Notes under the pieces: generated by a model
What the model saw: the letters and a program-made list of their open reading frames with translations, nothing else
Told to the model about the DNA's origin: nothing
Databases searched by the model: none
Shown here: positions 34,801 to 41,924 of the stretch, in pieces
How positions within the stretch are numbered: the first letter of the stretch is position 1
Layout: each line of letters opens with the position of its first letter
Assembly (NCBI GenBank): GCA_035358715.1
Contig: DAOPPX010000009.1
Span: 4,917-68,916, forward strand
Length of the DNA: 64,000 bases
From: UBA8199 sp035358715
Lineage (GTDB): Bacteria; Verrucomicrobiota; Verrucomicrobiia; Limisphaerales; UBA8199
Direction of reading: 5' to 3'
Position numbers and translations under genes: made by a program

Positions 34801-35307
34801 TACGCGATGAACAACTACTGGTTCACCAATTACCGCGCGCAGCAAGGCGGGCGGTTCGTGTTCCGCTACGCCATCACCAGCGCGCGGGGCCTGGGGCGCG
34901 AGGAGCTCGCGCGGTTCGACCAGGACACCCGCACCCCGGTGCTCGCCTACCCCTTCCTGTCGTCTTTCTCGGCGGCGATCTCGCAAGCCGGCCGGCCGAT
35001 GCCGTCGGGCGGCGGGTCCTTTCTGGCCTGCGACGCCCCGAACATCGAGATGGTCACGCTCAAGGAAGCCGAGGACGGCGAGGGCTTCATTCTGCGCTTC
35101 CGCGAAGTCGCCGGGCACGGCGGCGAGGCCCAGTTCAAGCTGCCGACCTTCCGCGCCACCGAAGCGCACCTCTGCAACGGCGTCGAAGTCAACCAGCAGA
35201 AGCTCGCCCTGTCGGGCGACACATTGAACGTCCCCTACAAGCCCTACGCCTTCACCACCGTCCGCCTGAAGCCCGGAAAACCCGCCACGAAGGTATCCGC
35301 CAGGTAG
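31840..35307 (+). CDS. Exported glycoside hydrolase family 38-like alpha-mannosidase
   Basis: This 1155-residue protein starts with a signal peptide (FLANTLSAFVLLIAAVTAVAA). An N-terminal beta-sandwich domain follows, resembling polysaccharide-lyase carbohydrate-binding modules (MEWDGKTLEKPYRIKFDLAEAPQGRYEL). The GH38 catalytic region begins KVFVCPKVHNDVGYTD, whose H300 and D302 match the zinc-binding H-x-D of the family. FDFACLTDAPSHSWFLPTLLRDAG and FYNEHTWGAHNS continue the pattern. The C-terminal half is beta-rich, as in family members. GH38 enzymes hydrolyse alpha-mannosides with retention. Longer upstream starts are rejected because they overlap the EF-hand gene. Mannose specificity is a family-level inference. 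Confidence 0.82.
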   Translation: MRTRMPFLANTLSAFVLLIAAVTAVAASQPSPLWTIGTPDGAAMELAPGGRAELTFTIGQSVASKDFAGSQAGSMEWDGKTLEKPYRIKFDLAEAPQGRYELVLDLIYHSGAPAQFKVVVNDRTGIFPIQPVGKKSAWGEEGNEMLMARQRLVVPIDGAWLRAKGNQLVLIPLGIGSLGYDAITFQPAAAAPAAAPRLEPTLFFRKRDARLKEVCNLVVPFAQRFERAAATVQLGKQTFTTTLTNALYDFGLWVEPVEIPAVAVTGQAELEVALGGQTLRNTHAVQAAKQWKVFVCPKVHNDVGYTDLQPHVNELDNRNTDTVLEILAQHPFYKFNFETSWLVDNYMDCRTAPFCKRFFDYARADRIGINVLYLNLMTGLCTGEELYRAMYFTHRLHRAEGSDFDFACLTDAPSHSWFLPTLLRDAGVKAFSNGANQTRAPILHNSDLNEDSPYYWEGLNGERIFMWYARSYVQLKRLTGPGWGGDISSVEYLKRSVPQFLVRYARDNYVPDAVMIYGAYVDNAAIPAHGEAPAIEKWNREFEFPKLIVATDADYFNYVEEHFADKLPVYRGDCGAYWEDGVGSTMQATIKNRETQRVLPAAETAAALASIFEPRDRYPAQDFHRAWNNVMFYNEHTWGAHNSIAQPGRQFVERQWEIKESYATRANLDARSLFARGCNRLAQQIAVDGSSILAFNWQNRPRTAPLEIDLGSGEQLVDLADNKVVPMDIYTETDGWRKVRFVARDVPAMGYKAYAIRGLDPAAHKGNEKLEGDTIENQFYRLTVDVQTGGLKSLFDKSANRELLDTAAPYKLNEYLYVRGGEGSLILNFTFGTPPANLTIHEPERATITKVRKTPLGQRLIIETKSKNTPKVVSEYLLYDAVKRVEIVNTVEKDEVRAKEAVYFAFPFAAQTPAMEYQIQNGWCRPNQDQMPGACREWFTPQNLVHVQDGDFSVAWSTLDAPLVTLTDINRGKWLAHLPIRNGHVYSYAMNNYWFTNYRAQQGGRFVFRYAITSARGLGREELARFDQDTRTPVLAYPFLSSFSAAISQAGRPMPSGGGSFLACDAPNIEMVTLKEAEDGEGFILRFREVAGHGGEAQFKLPTFRATEAHLCNGVEVNQQKLALSGDTLNVPYKPYAFTTVRLKPGKPATKVSAR

Positions 35308-35334
35308 CGCAGGGGTGCAAACCTGTCGTGGACG

Positions 35335-35414
35335 GGGAGGGCGCGCGTCCACGCGAGCCCTGATTTCCTCGGGGGCTCAAGGATATTTGGGCTCGCGCGG
35401 ACGCTCGCCCTCCC
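35335..35414. repeat. Inverted repeat between convergent genes
   Basis: Arms 35335-35360 and 35389-35414 are complementary at 24 of 26 positions, with a 28-base loop. The element fills the gap between the convergent GH38-like and esterase genes and could end transcription from both sides. It lacks a T-run. Confidence 0.7.
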
Positions 35415-35415
35415 A

Positions 35416-36396
35416 TCAAGGCTTCTTCAAGTGCCTGGCAAAGAAGTCCTCGATCTGCTTCATGCTCTCGGGACTGGTGAACAGGGCGCCGCCATGCTTG
35501 CCGCCTTTGAGCACCACGTAGGTTGCGTCTGCTCCCGCCTTTTTCAGCGCCGCGGCGAACGTCTCGCTTTGGGCGATTGGCACCGTCCGGTCCTGGTCGC
35601 CGTGCATGATGAGGAACGGCGCGGCGTTGCTGGAAACGTAGGTCATCGGGCTGGCCTTTCTGGCTTTTTCCTTGTTCTCTTGCGGGTTGCCGCCGAGCAG
35701 GTTACTGCGGGCGTCTTTCGCGCCCACCGTGAGGAAATCCGTGGGGCCATACCAGTCCACCACAGCCTGCACACGGCTGGATTGTTCCGCGTTGCCGCCC
35801 GAGCCCTCGAGGTCCTTGACCCCTGCCGTGGTGCCCAGCAACGCCACCAGGTGCCCGCCCGCCGAGCCGCCCCATGCGCCGATATGGTCCGCATCCAGGC
35901 CGTATTTCCGGGCGTTGGCGCGCAGCCAGCGCACCGCCGCCTTGCAGTCGTGAATTTGGGCAGGAAAGGTCGCGTGCTGGCTGAACCGGTAGTTCATCGA
36001 AGCCACCGCATAGCCCTTGGTGGCAAAGCGGAAGGCCGGCCCGTTGGTCTTGTCCCCACGTGTCCAACCCCCGCCATGCACCCAAAGGATCACGGGCAGC
36101 GGACGGGGCGCCTTTTCGGGAAGGTAAAGGTCCAGCCGGTTGCGCGCGTGCCCGCCCTGGACGTATTCCAGGTCCCGCAGCACTTGAACGTCCGGCAGCA
36201 CGGGCCGGGCCTTAGCCTGCGGCGCGGCGGGGGCCGGCTCCAGGCCCAAGAGCGTGACGCTGGCCAGTGCCAGCAGGAGTGTTAAGCGGCCGGGCAATCG
36301 TCGGCGGGACGCGGCTGGGGTCACTTGGGGCCGCGCGGCCGCGCCAACCGCCGCCAGGTGGGAGCGCGCAAACGGACTATTGATCAAGCACATCAT
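35416..36396 (-). CDS. Exported alpha/beta-hydrolase esterase (BD-FAE/HSL-like)
   Basis: A 326-residue hydrolase with an N-terminal export region (LTLLLALASVTLLGLEPAPAAPQA) and the alpha/beta-hydrolase fold. The oxyanion motif is LWVHGGGWTRGDK, the nucleophile elbow GAWGGSAGGHL (serine in GGSAGG), and the Asp/His pair lies in LIMHGDQDRTVPIAQ and LKGGKHGGALF. YRFSQHATFPAQIHDCKAAVRWLRANA is typical of carboxylesterases acting on acetylated or feruloylated sugars. Together with the glycosidases nearby, removal of acyl groups from polysaccharides is plausible. A later ATG or GTG start is possible because the first 30 residues are not signal-like. Confidence 0.86.
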   Translation of the reverse strand: MMCLINSPFARSHLAAVGAAARPQVTPAASRRRLPGRLTLLLALASVTLLGLEPAPAAPQAKARPVLPDVQVLRDLEYVQGGHARNRLDLYLPEKAPRPLPVILWVHGGGWTRGDKTNGPAFRFATKGYAVASMNYRFSQHATFPAQIHDCKAAVRWLRANARKYGLDADHIGAWGGSAGGHLVALLGTTAGVKDLEGSGGNAEQSSRVQAVVDWYGPTDFLTVGAKDARSNLLGGNPQENKEKARKASPMTYVSSNAAPFLIMHGDQDRTVPIAQSETFAAALKKAGADATYVVLKGGKHGGALFTSPESMKQIEDFFARHLKKP

Positions 36397-36487
36397 AACC
36401 CCGGTATTTCATGTCCCGCACGAAATGTCAACAGGCCGGATTCGGGCGGGCCGCAGCACCTCCCGAGCCTGATTCTTGGCCAGGGTT

Positions 36488-37321
36488 TCATTGCCCGCCT
36501 CGCGCCCAATGGTCGAAGTGGATGAACTTCTGCCACAAGGGCGTGGTTCGCACATGGTCCTTTTCTGTGAGCGGCCAGTCGCTGCGGGGTTTGCGCTCCA
36601 GAAGGCCCAGGTCGGTCAGCGGCTTCAGCACATAGCCGTCCAGGATCCATTCTTCCTTGTCGTACTCGGACACCATCGCGGCATGGAGCTGGTTGAGCAC
36701 GCCCGGCAGCAGAATTTGTTCGGCCAGGCCGCCGACCGGTGTCCAGTCGCGGGCCACGTTGTCGAGGCGCCAGAGGATCACGGGCATGGTTTGCTGGATG
36801 CCGGGCACGTCGCGGAGGTGGAAATCGTAGTGGAGGTCGAACTTGAGGAAGTAGGCGAGGAAGAGCTTGCGGTAGAGCGCCCCGGCGTATGGATCCGCGC
36901 GCAGCTCGCGGCCGGCCCGGGTGAGCTGGAAGCGCTTGTTCCGCCGGGCGACCAGGCCGGCGCATTCGCTGACGATCCGGACCACGTGCAGCGGCCACAC
37001 ATCCTGTTCGTTGAGGACCTTGCAGACCTGGAGGGTGATGTCACGGAAGCGCTCGGGCAGGATCAGCCGGTCGAACATCTGCCGCACGAACACGCGGTTG
37101 AGGTTGCCGGTGGCGGTGGTCGGGGTGCCGCCGGCTTCATCCAGCGCGGCGAGGAACAGGCGGGTATTTTGGAAGAAGGTAGCAGGCGCCAGGTCGGGCA
37201 GCGTGAGGTCCGGGCTGAGCCGCATCGGGCCGTCGGCGGAATCCCAGTCGGCGACGAGCAGGCGGCGCAGGAAGGTGTCGAAGGCCTCACGGCTGCCGGG
37301 TTCGGGAGCGAATTGGATCAT
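36488..37321 (-). CDS. Conserved-looking hypothetical protein, coupled to the four-helix-bundle gene
   Basis: The 277-residue product has no motif that I recognise. It looks soluble and globular, with a segment that could be a winged helix (VVRIVSECAGLVARRNKRFQLTRAGREL is its core). Aromatic-rich stretches follow (FLAYFLKFDLHYDFHL, WRLDNVARDW). The ATG at 37321 overlaps the stop of the upstream four-helix-bundle gene as ATGA, so the two are probably made together. Pairing with a four-helix-bundle protein and a possible restriction-gene fragment just upstream hints at an accessory or defence origin. The function is unknown. Confidence 0.6.
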   Translation of the reverse strand: MIQFAPEPGSREAFDTFLRRLLVADWDSADGPMRLSPDLTLPDLAPATFFQNTRLFLAALDEAGGTPTTATGNLNRVFVRQMFDRLILPERFRDITLQVCKVLNEQDVWPLHVVRIVSECAGLVARRNKRFQLTRAGRELRADPYAGALYRKLFLAYFLKFDLHYDFHLRDVPGIQQTMPVILWRLDNVARDWTPVGGLAEQILLPGVLNQLHAAMVSEYDKEEWILDGYVLKPLTDLGLLERKPRSDWPLTEKDHVRTTPLWQKFIHFDHWARGGQ

Positions 37322-38022
37322 AGGGTCGGGGGCGGGTTGGGCGGGTTAGTCTTTGGGGGCACAGAATTGGATAGATAGGACGGGTTGGGCCGCGGGGCGG
37401 CTGGGTTGGTCTGGATGGGCCGGTTCCGTTTAAAGGTGGGCCGGGGCGGCAGGGCGCGGGCCTGCTGCCGGGCCTGGTAGAGCCGCTCGGTGAAACCGCC
37501 CTGGCGCAGAAATGCCTGCTCCAACTGCCGGAGGAGTTGGTCCAGGAGGTAGTTGGTTTGGTGTACTAGGCAGAGCATGGTGTTGGCAGCCACCTCGGGC
37601 GGGGCGTTTTCGATATGGGACTTATAGGTCGTATAGGACCTATTTGGCGCATAGGCCAGGCGGCGCACCAGGTGGGACATGGGGTGGTCTTTGCCCCACG
37701 CTGCCAGGCCGCGCTGGCGCAGGAAGTCTTTGTAGTCACCCAGCAGTTCTTCCAGGCTGGCGCGCGCCACGCCCACCAGCTTCAGCTCCATTTTCTTGGA
37801 CGTGCCGCTCACCTGGCTGCCCTCGGCGATGTTCTTGTTTCCGCTGCGCGCCGCCTGAACCATCTGGTCGTGGGTGCGGGACTTGGCGTCAATGAAGCGG
37901 TCGCAGAACTTCACGGTGGCGTCATACACCAGCACTGACATCTGGTAAGCTTGCAGGCCCGCGTAGCCTCCATGCGGCGGGATGAAGCCGGGCAGGTTTC
38001 CTGGATCGGGGGAATTCGTCAT
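37318..38022 (-). CDS. Four-helix-bundle protein (23S rRNA intervening-sequence family)
   Basis: This 234-residue protein shows the four-helix-bundle/IVP family pattern: YAGLQAYQMSVLVYDATVKFCDRF, THDQMVQAARSGNKNIAEGS (family hallmark N-I-A-E-G), ELKLVGVARASLEELLGDYKDFL and a last helix TMLCLVHQTNYLLDQLLRQLEQ. The C-terminal 55 residues are Pro/Asn-rich and of low complexity. Free-standing members have no known enzyme activity; relatives include Avd accessory proteins of diversity-generating retroelements, but no reverse transcriptase or template repeat is visible here. ATG 38022 is chosen; a longer frame to 38055 overlaps the upstream fragment. Confidence 0.8.
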   Translation of the reverse strand: MTNSPDPGNLPGFIPPHGGYAGLQAYQMSVLVYDATVKFCDRFIDAKSRTHDQMVQAARSGNKNIAEGSQVSGTSKKMELKLVGVARASLEELLGDYKDFLRQRGLAAWGKDHPMSHLVRRLAYAPNRSYTTYKSHIENAPPEVAANTMLCLVHQTNYLLDQLLRQLEQAFLRQGGFTERLYQARQQARALPPRPTFKRNRPIQTNPAAPRPNPSYLSNSVPPKTNPPNPPPTL

Positions 38023-38029
38023 ATAGGAC

Positions 38030-38119
38030 TCATTTTGACAGGAGCTTCTGGACATTGGCCATGATCTCCACGAGGAGAAGGGGCACGACGAACTTGCGGC
38101 ATGTGTCGGCCTCGGTCAT
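38030..38119 (-). pseudogene. Probable start fragment of a type I restriction HsdR gene
   Basis: A 29-codon minus-strand frame begins MTEADTCRKFVVP. From memory this matches the usual N-terminus of HsdR-type restriction subunits (MTEADTCR..VVPKL..AGW). It then breaks into LLLVEIMANVQKLL and stops eight bases before the four-helix-bundle start. I read it as what remains after an internal deletion. The evidence is only 13 residues, so a chance match is possible. Confidence 0.4.
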
Positions 38120-38284
38120 TGGGATGGTTCCAACGAGTGGCGCCCCGGGAAGAGGGCTTGGCAACGGACCGATAGCTTTAAGACTGTGCCGCCCATGGTG
38201 AAAAGTCGCGCAAGGATAGTGTGGACGGCCTGTGGGTACACGAAGAAAAGGCCGAAGCGCAACAACCGCACGCCGGGCCGGGCG

Positions 38285-40171
38285 TCATTTCCGGCGAGCT
38301 TGTTGTTCATCGAACACGGCCAGCATCGGCAGGTAGTTGTCCACGAGGAACCCTTCGTAACCGTGGCAGCCACCCTTCCAGTCACGCCAGTCCTTGGACA
38401 TCCCGTTCGCACCGAAGCCCTGGAAATCGCCTCGGGCATACCCATCGAGGAGCGGATAATAGAGCCGGCGTGCTTCGGTGGTCCTGCCGGTTAGGTAGAG
38501 GGCCTTGATGGTGAAATAGGCAAAGCAGCCAGTGGCCCCGCCGTTTTCGTAGAATTGAAAGCCGTCTGAGCCGTCTTCCAACCGCGGCACGCCATGCACT
38601 TCGGGGGGCGTTTCGTGGTACACGTAGTCGCCCTTGCGCACGGGAACCAGGTTGCCGGGCAGGCCCAAATCAAACCGCGTATAGCCGACCTCCGCCAGTT
38701 TTGCCAATAGCTGATCGAGGATTCGCTCGCCGGCCCTGGCGTCAACCACGCCATAGGTGATGGCTACGCCGCTGACGAAGGTGAACCAGTAGTCATGGAG
38801 CTGCCCATCCACGCTTCGCCAGCCCGCGAGGACGCCGGTGGCCGGGTTCAAGAACGCGGGAAGATAGGCGCGGCGCAGGGCCTCGGCGCGGGCGGCAAAG
38901 AAGTCGGCGTCGCCAGGGTGGCCGAGGTGGCGGGCCACCCGGGCAAATTGCGTCGCGGCACGAAATGCCAGGGCGTTGGCGTAGGCATCTTCATGGCCGA
39001 AATTGATCGTGTCCCACCAGTTCGCCGGGCGGCGGTCCGCCGTCGGGCGGTCGCCATAGTTTCCGCTCGTCGGGTATTCGATCAGCCCGTTGTTGTCGCG
39101 GTCAGAGGCGAACATCTTTCGTCCCCATCCGGCGAGCTGGTCGTAATGAGCGCGCGCCCATTTCCAATCCTTCGCGTCCAGCGTGTAATAGCACGCGGCC
39201 AGTAGCAACGAGGGATAGGAGTCCGAGGAGTCATAAGGCGAGCCCCAACCGACGATGTCGGCGCGTCCGGGATTATCCTTGCCATAGCCGACCTGGCCGT
39301 AGCCCTTCATGCCGGCCAGGTAGCGGTCCAACGTCATGCGGATCAAGTCCAGCGCGCTGAGTCCGTCCGCCAACGGGGGGGCGTGGCGGGCGATTTCAGC
39401 GTACTTGAAGAGCGTGAACGCGCAGGCGTCGCTCGATGAGTTGTTGGCGAGCATTTGCAGGCGCGGGTTCACCTGAAGGATGTTCAAGTAGCCGCGCCGG
39501 AGCCCATCGAACCGGGCGTCGCCCTCGATTCCTGCAAGCTTCGGGTAAATGGCGGCGGTCTCCAGCCGGTAGGAAACGCGAGGCCGCGCGGCGTCGGCCG
39601 GAGGGAAGCACACCTTGACGAAGCTGGGCCGCACGTAGCGGCGCGCATCGCACTCGACCTTCGCGCCCTTGCCATTGGAACGAATGCGCACCGAGCCGCG
39701 ATCCGGCAGATGCAGCACGCAGGGCAGCGCTACCCGGTTCGTGCCGGGTTCCATCAGCCCGAGCACGGTGGCGTGGTTGGCCTTCTGGCTGAACTTGAGG
39801 ACGAAGGGCACGTTGGCGGCGCCGGGCAAGTAGCGGGACCGAAGTTCGAGTGTTCTCTCGCCGCAAACTACCTCCCAGGCTGCCACAGTCTTCCCGCCCG
39901 ATGGCTGCGCAAGGTAGGCAAACCTGCCGGGGCCGCGCGCCTCGAACAACAGCCCGCCCCCCGGCGCGGAGGTTGGCAACACCGGATTATCACCCAGCTT
40001 GCCCTGGCCCAGCGCGTCCACGGTGAACACCGCGAAAGCAGGATTGGTGCGGGAAAGCCCGATGGCCAGATGGCGCGACTGGAAGTCAGGTACGGCAGCG
40101 CCGGCCATTCCAGCCAGGCAAAGGCATAGGAGCCCAAGCAATTGGCTCAACCTCACTTTGTGAACGGTCAT
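38285..40171 (-). CDS. Exported six-hairpin (alpha/alpha)6 glycosidase-like protein
   Basis: The 628-residue product has a signal peptide (LLGLLCLCLAGMAGAAV), an N-terminal beta-domain of about 230 residues, and a C-terminal helical region typical of six-hairpin glycosidases. Features of that part are DNNGLIEYPTSGNYGDRP, NWWDTINFGHEDAYANALAFRA, FQFYENGGATGCFAYFTIKAL and GMSKDWRDWKGGCHGYEGFL. The fold is shared by families such as GH78, GH94 and GH63; acidic residues in DRDNNGLIE and GHEDAYAN are candidates for catalysis. I cannot place it in one family. It is divergent from the peptidase/BPL_N gene. Confidence 0.68.
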   Translation of the reverse strand: MTVHKVRLSQLLGLLCLCLAGMAGAAVPDFQSRHLAIGLSRTNPAFAVFTVDALGQGKLGDNPVLPTSAPGGGLLFEARGPGRFAYLAQPSGGKTVAAWEVVCGERTLELRSRYLPGAANVPFVLKFSQKANHATVLGLMEPGTNRVALPCVLHLPDRGSVRIRSNGKGAKVECDARRYVRPSFVKVCFPPADAARPRVSYRLETAAIYPKLAGIEGDARFDGLRRGYLNILQVNPRLQMLANNSSSDACAFTLFKYAEIARHAPPLADGLSALDLIRMTLDRYLAGMKGYGQVGYGKDNPGRADIVGWGSPYDSSDSYPSLLLAACYYTLDAKDWKWARAHYDQLAGWGRKMFASDRDNNGLIEYPTSGNYGDRPTADRRPANWWDTINFGHEDAYANALAFRAATQFARVARHLGHPGDADFFAARAEALRRAYLPAFLNPATGVLAGWRSVDGQLHDYWFTFVSGVAITYGVVDARAGERILDQLLAKLAEVGYTRFDLGLPGNLVPVRKGDYVYHETPPEVHGVPRLEDGSDGFQFYENGGATGCFAYFTIKALYLTGRTTEARRLYYPLLDGYARGDFQGFGANGMSKDWRDWKGGCHGYEGFLVDNYLPMLAVFDEQQARRK

Positions 40172-40330
40172 AACGGGCCGATGCTAAAGCCCGGCGAGAA
40201 GTAAATCAATGCAATGTGGAGGGGCTCTTCCCGGCGCTGCCGGAGGGTGCCGAATGTGGCCGCTATTATCGGCGCGAGAAGTTTAGCCCTGACAGGTTGG
40301 TGGCGGCTGTGTTTCATTCCGCTTTGTTCG

Positions 40331-41815
40331 ATGAAGCGAATTATGCGTGTTTCATGGTTGACGATTCTGTGCCTGCTGATTGGTGCGTCGGCGAATGTGG
40401 CGGCGGCGACGAGAGACGCTCCCGCCGGCATTCTGGCCAGCAATACTCCCTTTGCCACGGAGTATTACATCCTCGATTCAGGCCAGCCCGGCCCGACGGT
40501 GTTCATTGGCGGGGGCGCGCACGGCAACGAGCCTGCGGGAGCGGCTGCGGCTGAGGCCATTCTGCATTGGCGGATTATTCGGGGCAGGATGGTCGTTGTT
40601 CCACGGGCCAATGTTCCGGCGCTCAAGACGGGGAAGCGCTACACGCCGGGAGTTTCCAAAGGCGAGGCGAATCTCAACCGCAATTATCCGGCCAACCATT
40701 CCGGCGTGGCGCGAGGAACTCCTGCCCGTGAAATCTGGGCGCTTCTCCTTCAGCAACAACCGGACTGGGTGTTGGACCTGCATGAAGGCCATGATTTTCA
40801 TCAGGTGAACTCCAATAGTGTCGGCAGCACGATCATTGCCACGACGAACGCCCGTGCCGCGACCGCCGCCCGGCTCATGCTTCGGGCGGTCAATCACACC
40901 ATCCCGGAGGTCAAACTCAAGTTTGTGCATCGCAGAATGGGAGCCAGCGGCATGCTGGCCCGCGCCGCGGCGGATCGTTTGGACATCCCGGCGATGATCC
41001 TGGAAACCACCTCCAAGCGTCCTTTGGCAGAGCGCGTGCGGCAGCACGAGATCATGGTGTCCTGTCTGTTGCGGCATCTGGGGATGCTGGCGGTGGAAGC
41101 CGCCGATCACGACAGCGCTGCCGCTCGCCCGCCGGTTCGCGTCGCGTTGTATCACGGCCCTGGCACCGGCGGCGCTGGGCCGCCGAACCTGCTCAAGCGC
41201 CTGCACTGCCCGCCGCAGTTCACCATTGCCAATCTTACGCCGGCGCAAATCCGCGGCGGGGCGCTGACGAATCACGACGTGGTGATTTTTGCCGGCGGCA
41301 GCGCCAGCAAGCAGGCCGAGGCCATCGGCGAGGATGGGCGCCAAACGGTGCGGCGGTTCGTGGAGCAGGGCGGGGGCTACATCGGGATTTGTGCCGGAGC
41401 CTACCTTGCGACCAGCGGCCCGGCTGCGACGCGGCTGAACCTGGTGGACGCTGTCACCGTTTCGTCCCTATGGAAGCGCGGGCGTGGCAACGTGGAACTG
41501 GAGTTGACGGATGCGGGCCTCAGAATCCTCGGTGATCCGGCGGGGAGGTTTGCCGTGCGTTACGTTAATGGGCCGATTGTAAAACCCGCCGGGCGGGAGG
41601 ATTTGCCGGATTATGAGCCGCTGGCTTGGTTTCGCACGGAGTTGGCCCAGAATAACACGCCGGTTGGGGGGATGGTCAACTCCCCCGCCATCTTCGCTGG
41701 GCCTTTTGGGCGCGGCCGCGCGGTTTGCGTCAGCCCGCACCCCGAACAAACCGACGGCCTGGATCACCTGTTGCCCCGTTTGGTTTTGTGGGTCACACCA
41801 AGGGGGGAGCAATGA
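40331..41815 (+). CDS. Exported zinc carboxypeptidase/aspartoacylase-like protein fused to a BPL_N amidotransferase-like domain
   Basis: A 494-residue protein with an N-terminal signal (VSWLTILCLLIGASANVAAA). The first domain (to about 270) resembles succinylglutamate desuccinylase/aspartoacylase (M14-like) enzymes: GGAHGNEPAGAAAAEAIL holds the zinc H and E, and PGVSKGEANLNRNYP and WVLDLHEGHDFH follow. The second domain (about 290-494) resembles the biotin-protein-ligase N-terminal (BPL_N) class I glutamine amidotransferase fold: NHDVVIFAGGSASKQ and GGGYIGICAGAYLAT, with a nucleophile-like Cys. Domain order is clear; the joint reaction is unknown. ATG 40331 is chosen because it begins the signal peptide. 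Confidence 0.78.
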   Translation: MKRIMRVSWLTILCLLIGASANVAAATRDAPAGILASNTPFATEYYILDSGQPGPTVFIGGGAHGNEPAGAAAAEAILHWRIIRGRMVVVPRANVPALKTGKRYTPGVSKGEANLNRNYPANHSGVARGTPAREIWALLLQQQPDWVLDLHEGHDFHQVNSNSVGSTIIATTNARAATAARLMLRAVNHTIPEVKLKFVHRRMGASGMLARAAADRLDIPAMILETTSKRPLAERVRQHEIMVSCLLRHLGMLAVEAADHDSAAARPPVRVALYHGPGTGGAGPPNLLKRLHCPPQFTIANLTPAQIRGGALTNHDVVIFAGGSASKQAEAIGEDGRQTVRRFVEQGGGYIGICAGAYLATSGPAATRLNLVDAVTVSSLWKRGRGNVELELTDAGLRILGDPAGRFAVRYVNGPIVKPAGREDLPDYEPLAWFRTELAQNNTPVGGMVNSPAIFAGPFGRGRAVCVSPHPEQTDGLDHLLPRLVLWVTPRGEQ

Positions 41816-41924
41816 TCGAACCGGGCGGGAGTTGATAGCCTTACCCAAAGGGCGAAACGCACGGCGCGGGCTTCCCGTTGAATCAACGTTGCCACAGCGT
41901 CCGATTTCTGGCTCCCTCGTGAGC

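Noticed and set aside
32059..35352. 1097-codon minus-strand frame opposite the GH38-like gene
   Set aside because: Same reasons: Val/Asp/Ala-rich antisense shadow of a gene with clear catalytic motifs.
37318..38022. Diversity-generating retroelement accessory (Avd)
   Set aside because: The four-helix-bundle family is shared, but there is no reverse transcriptase or template/variable repeat pair in the window.
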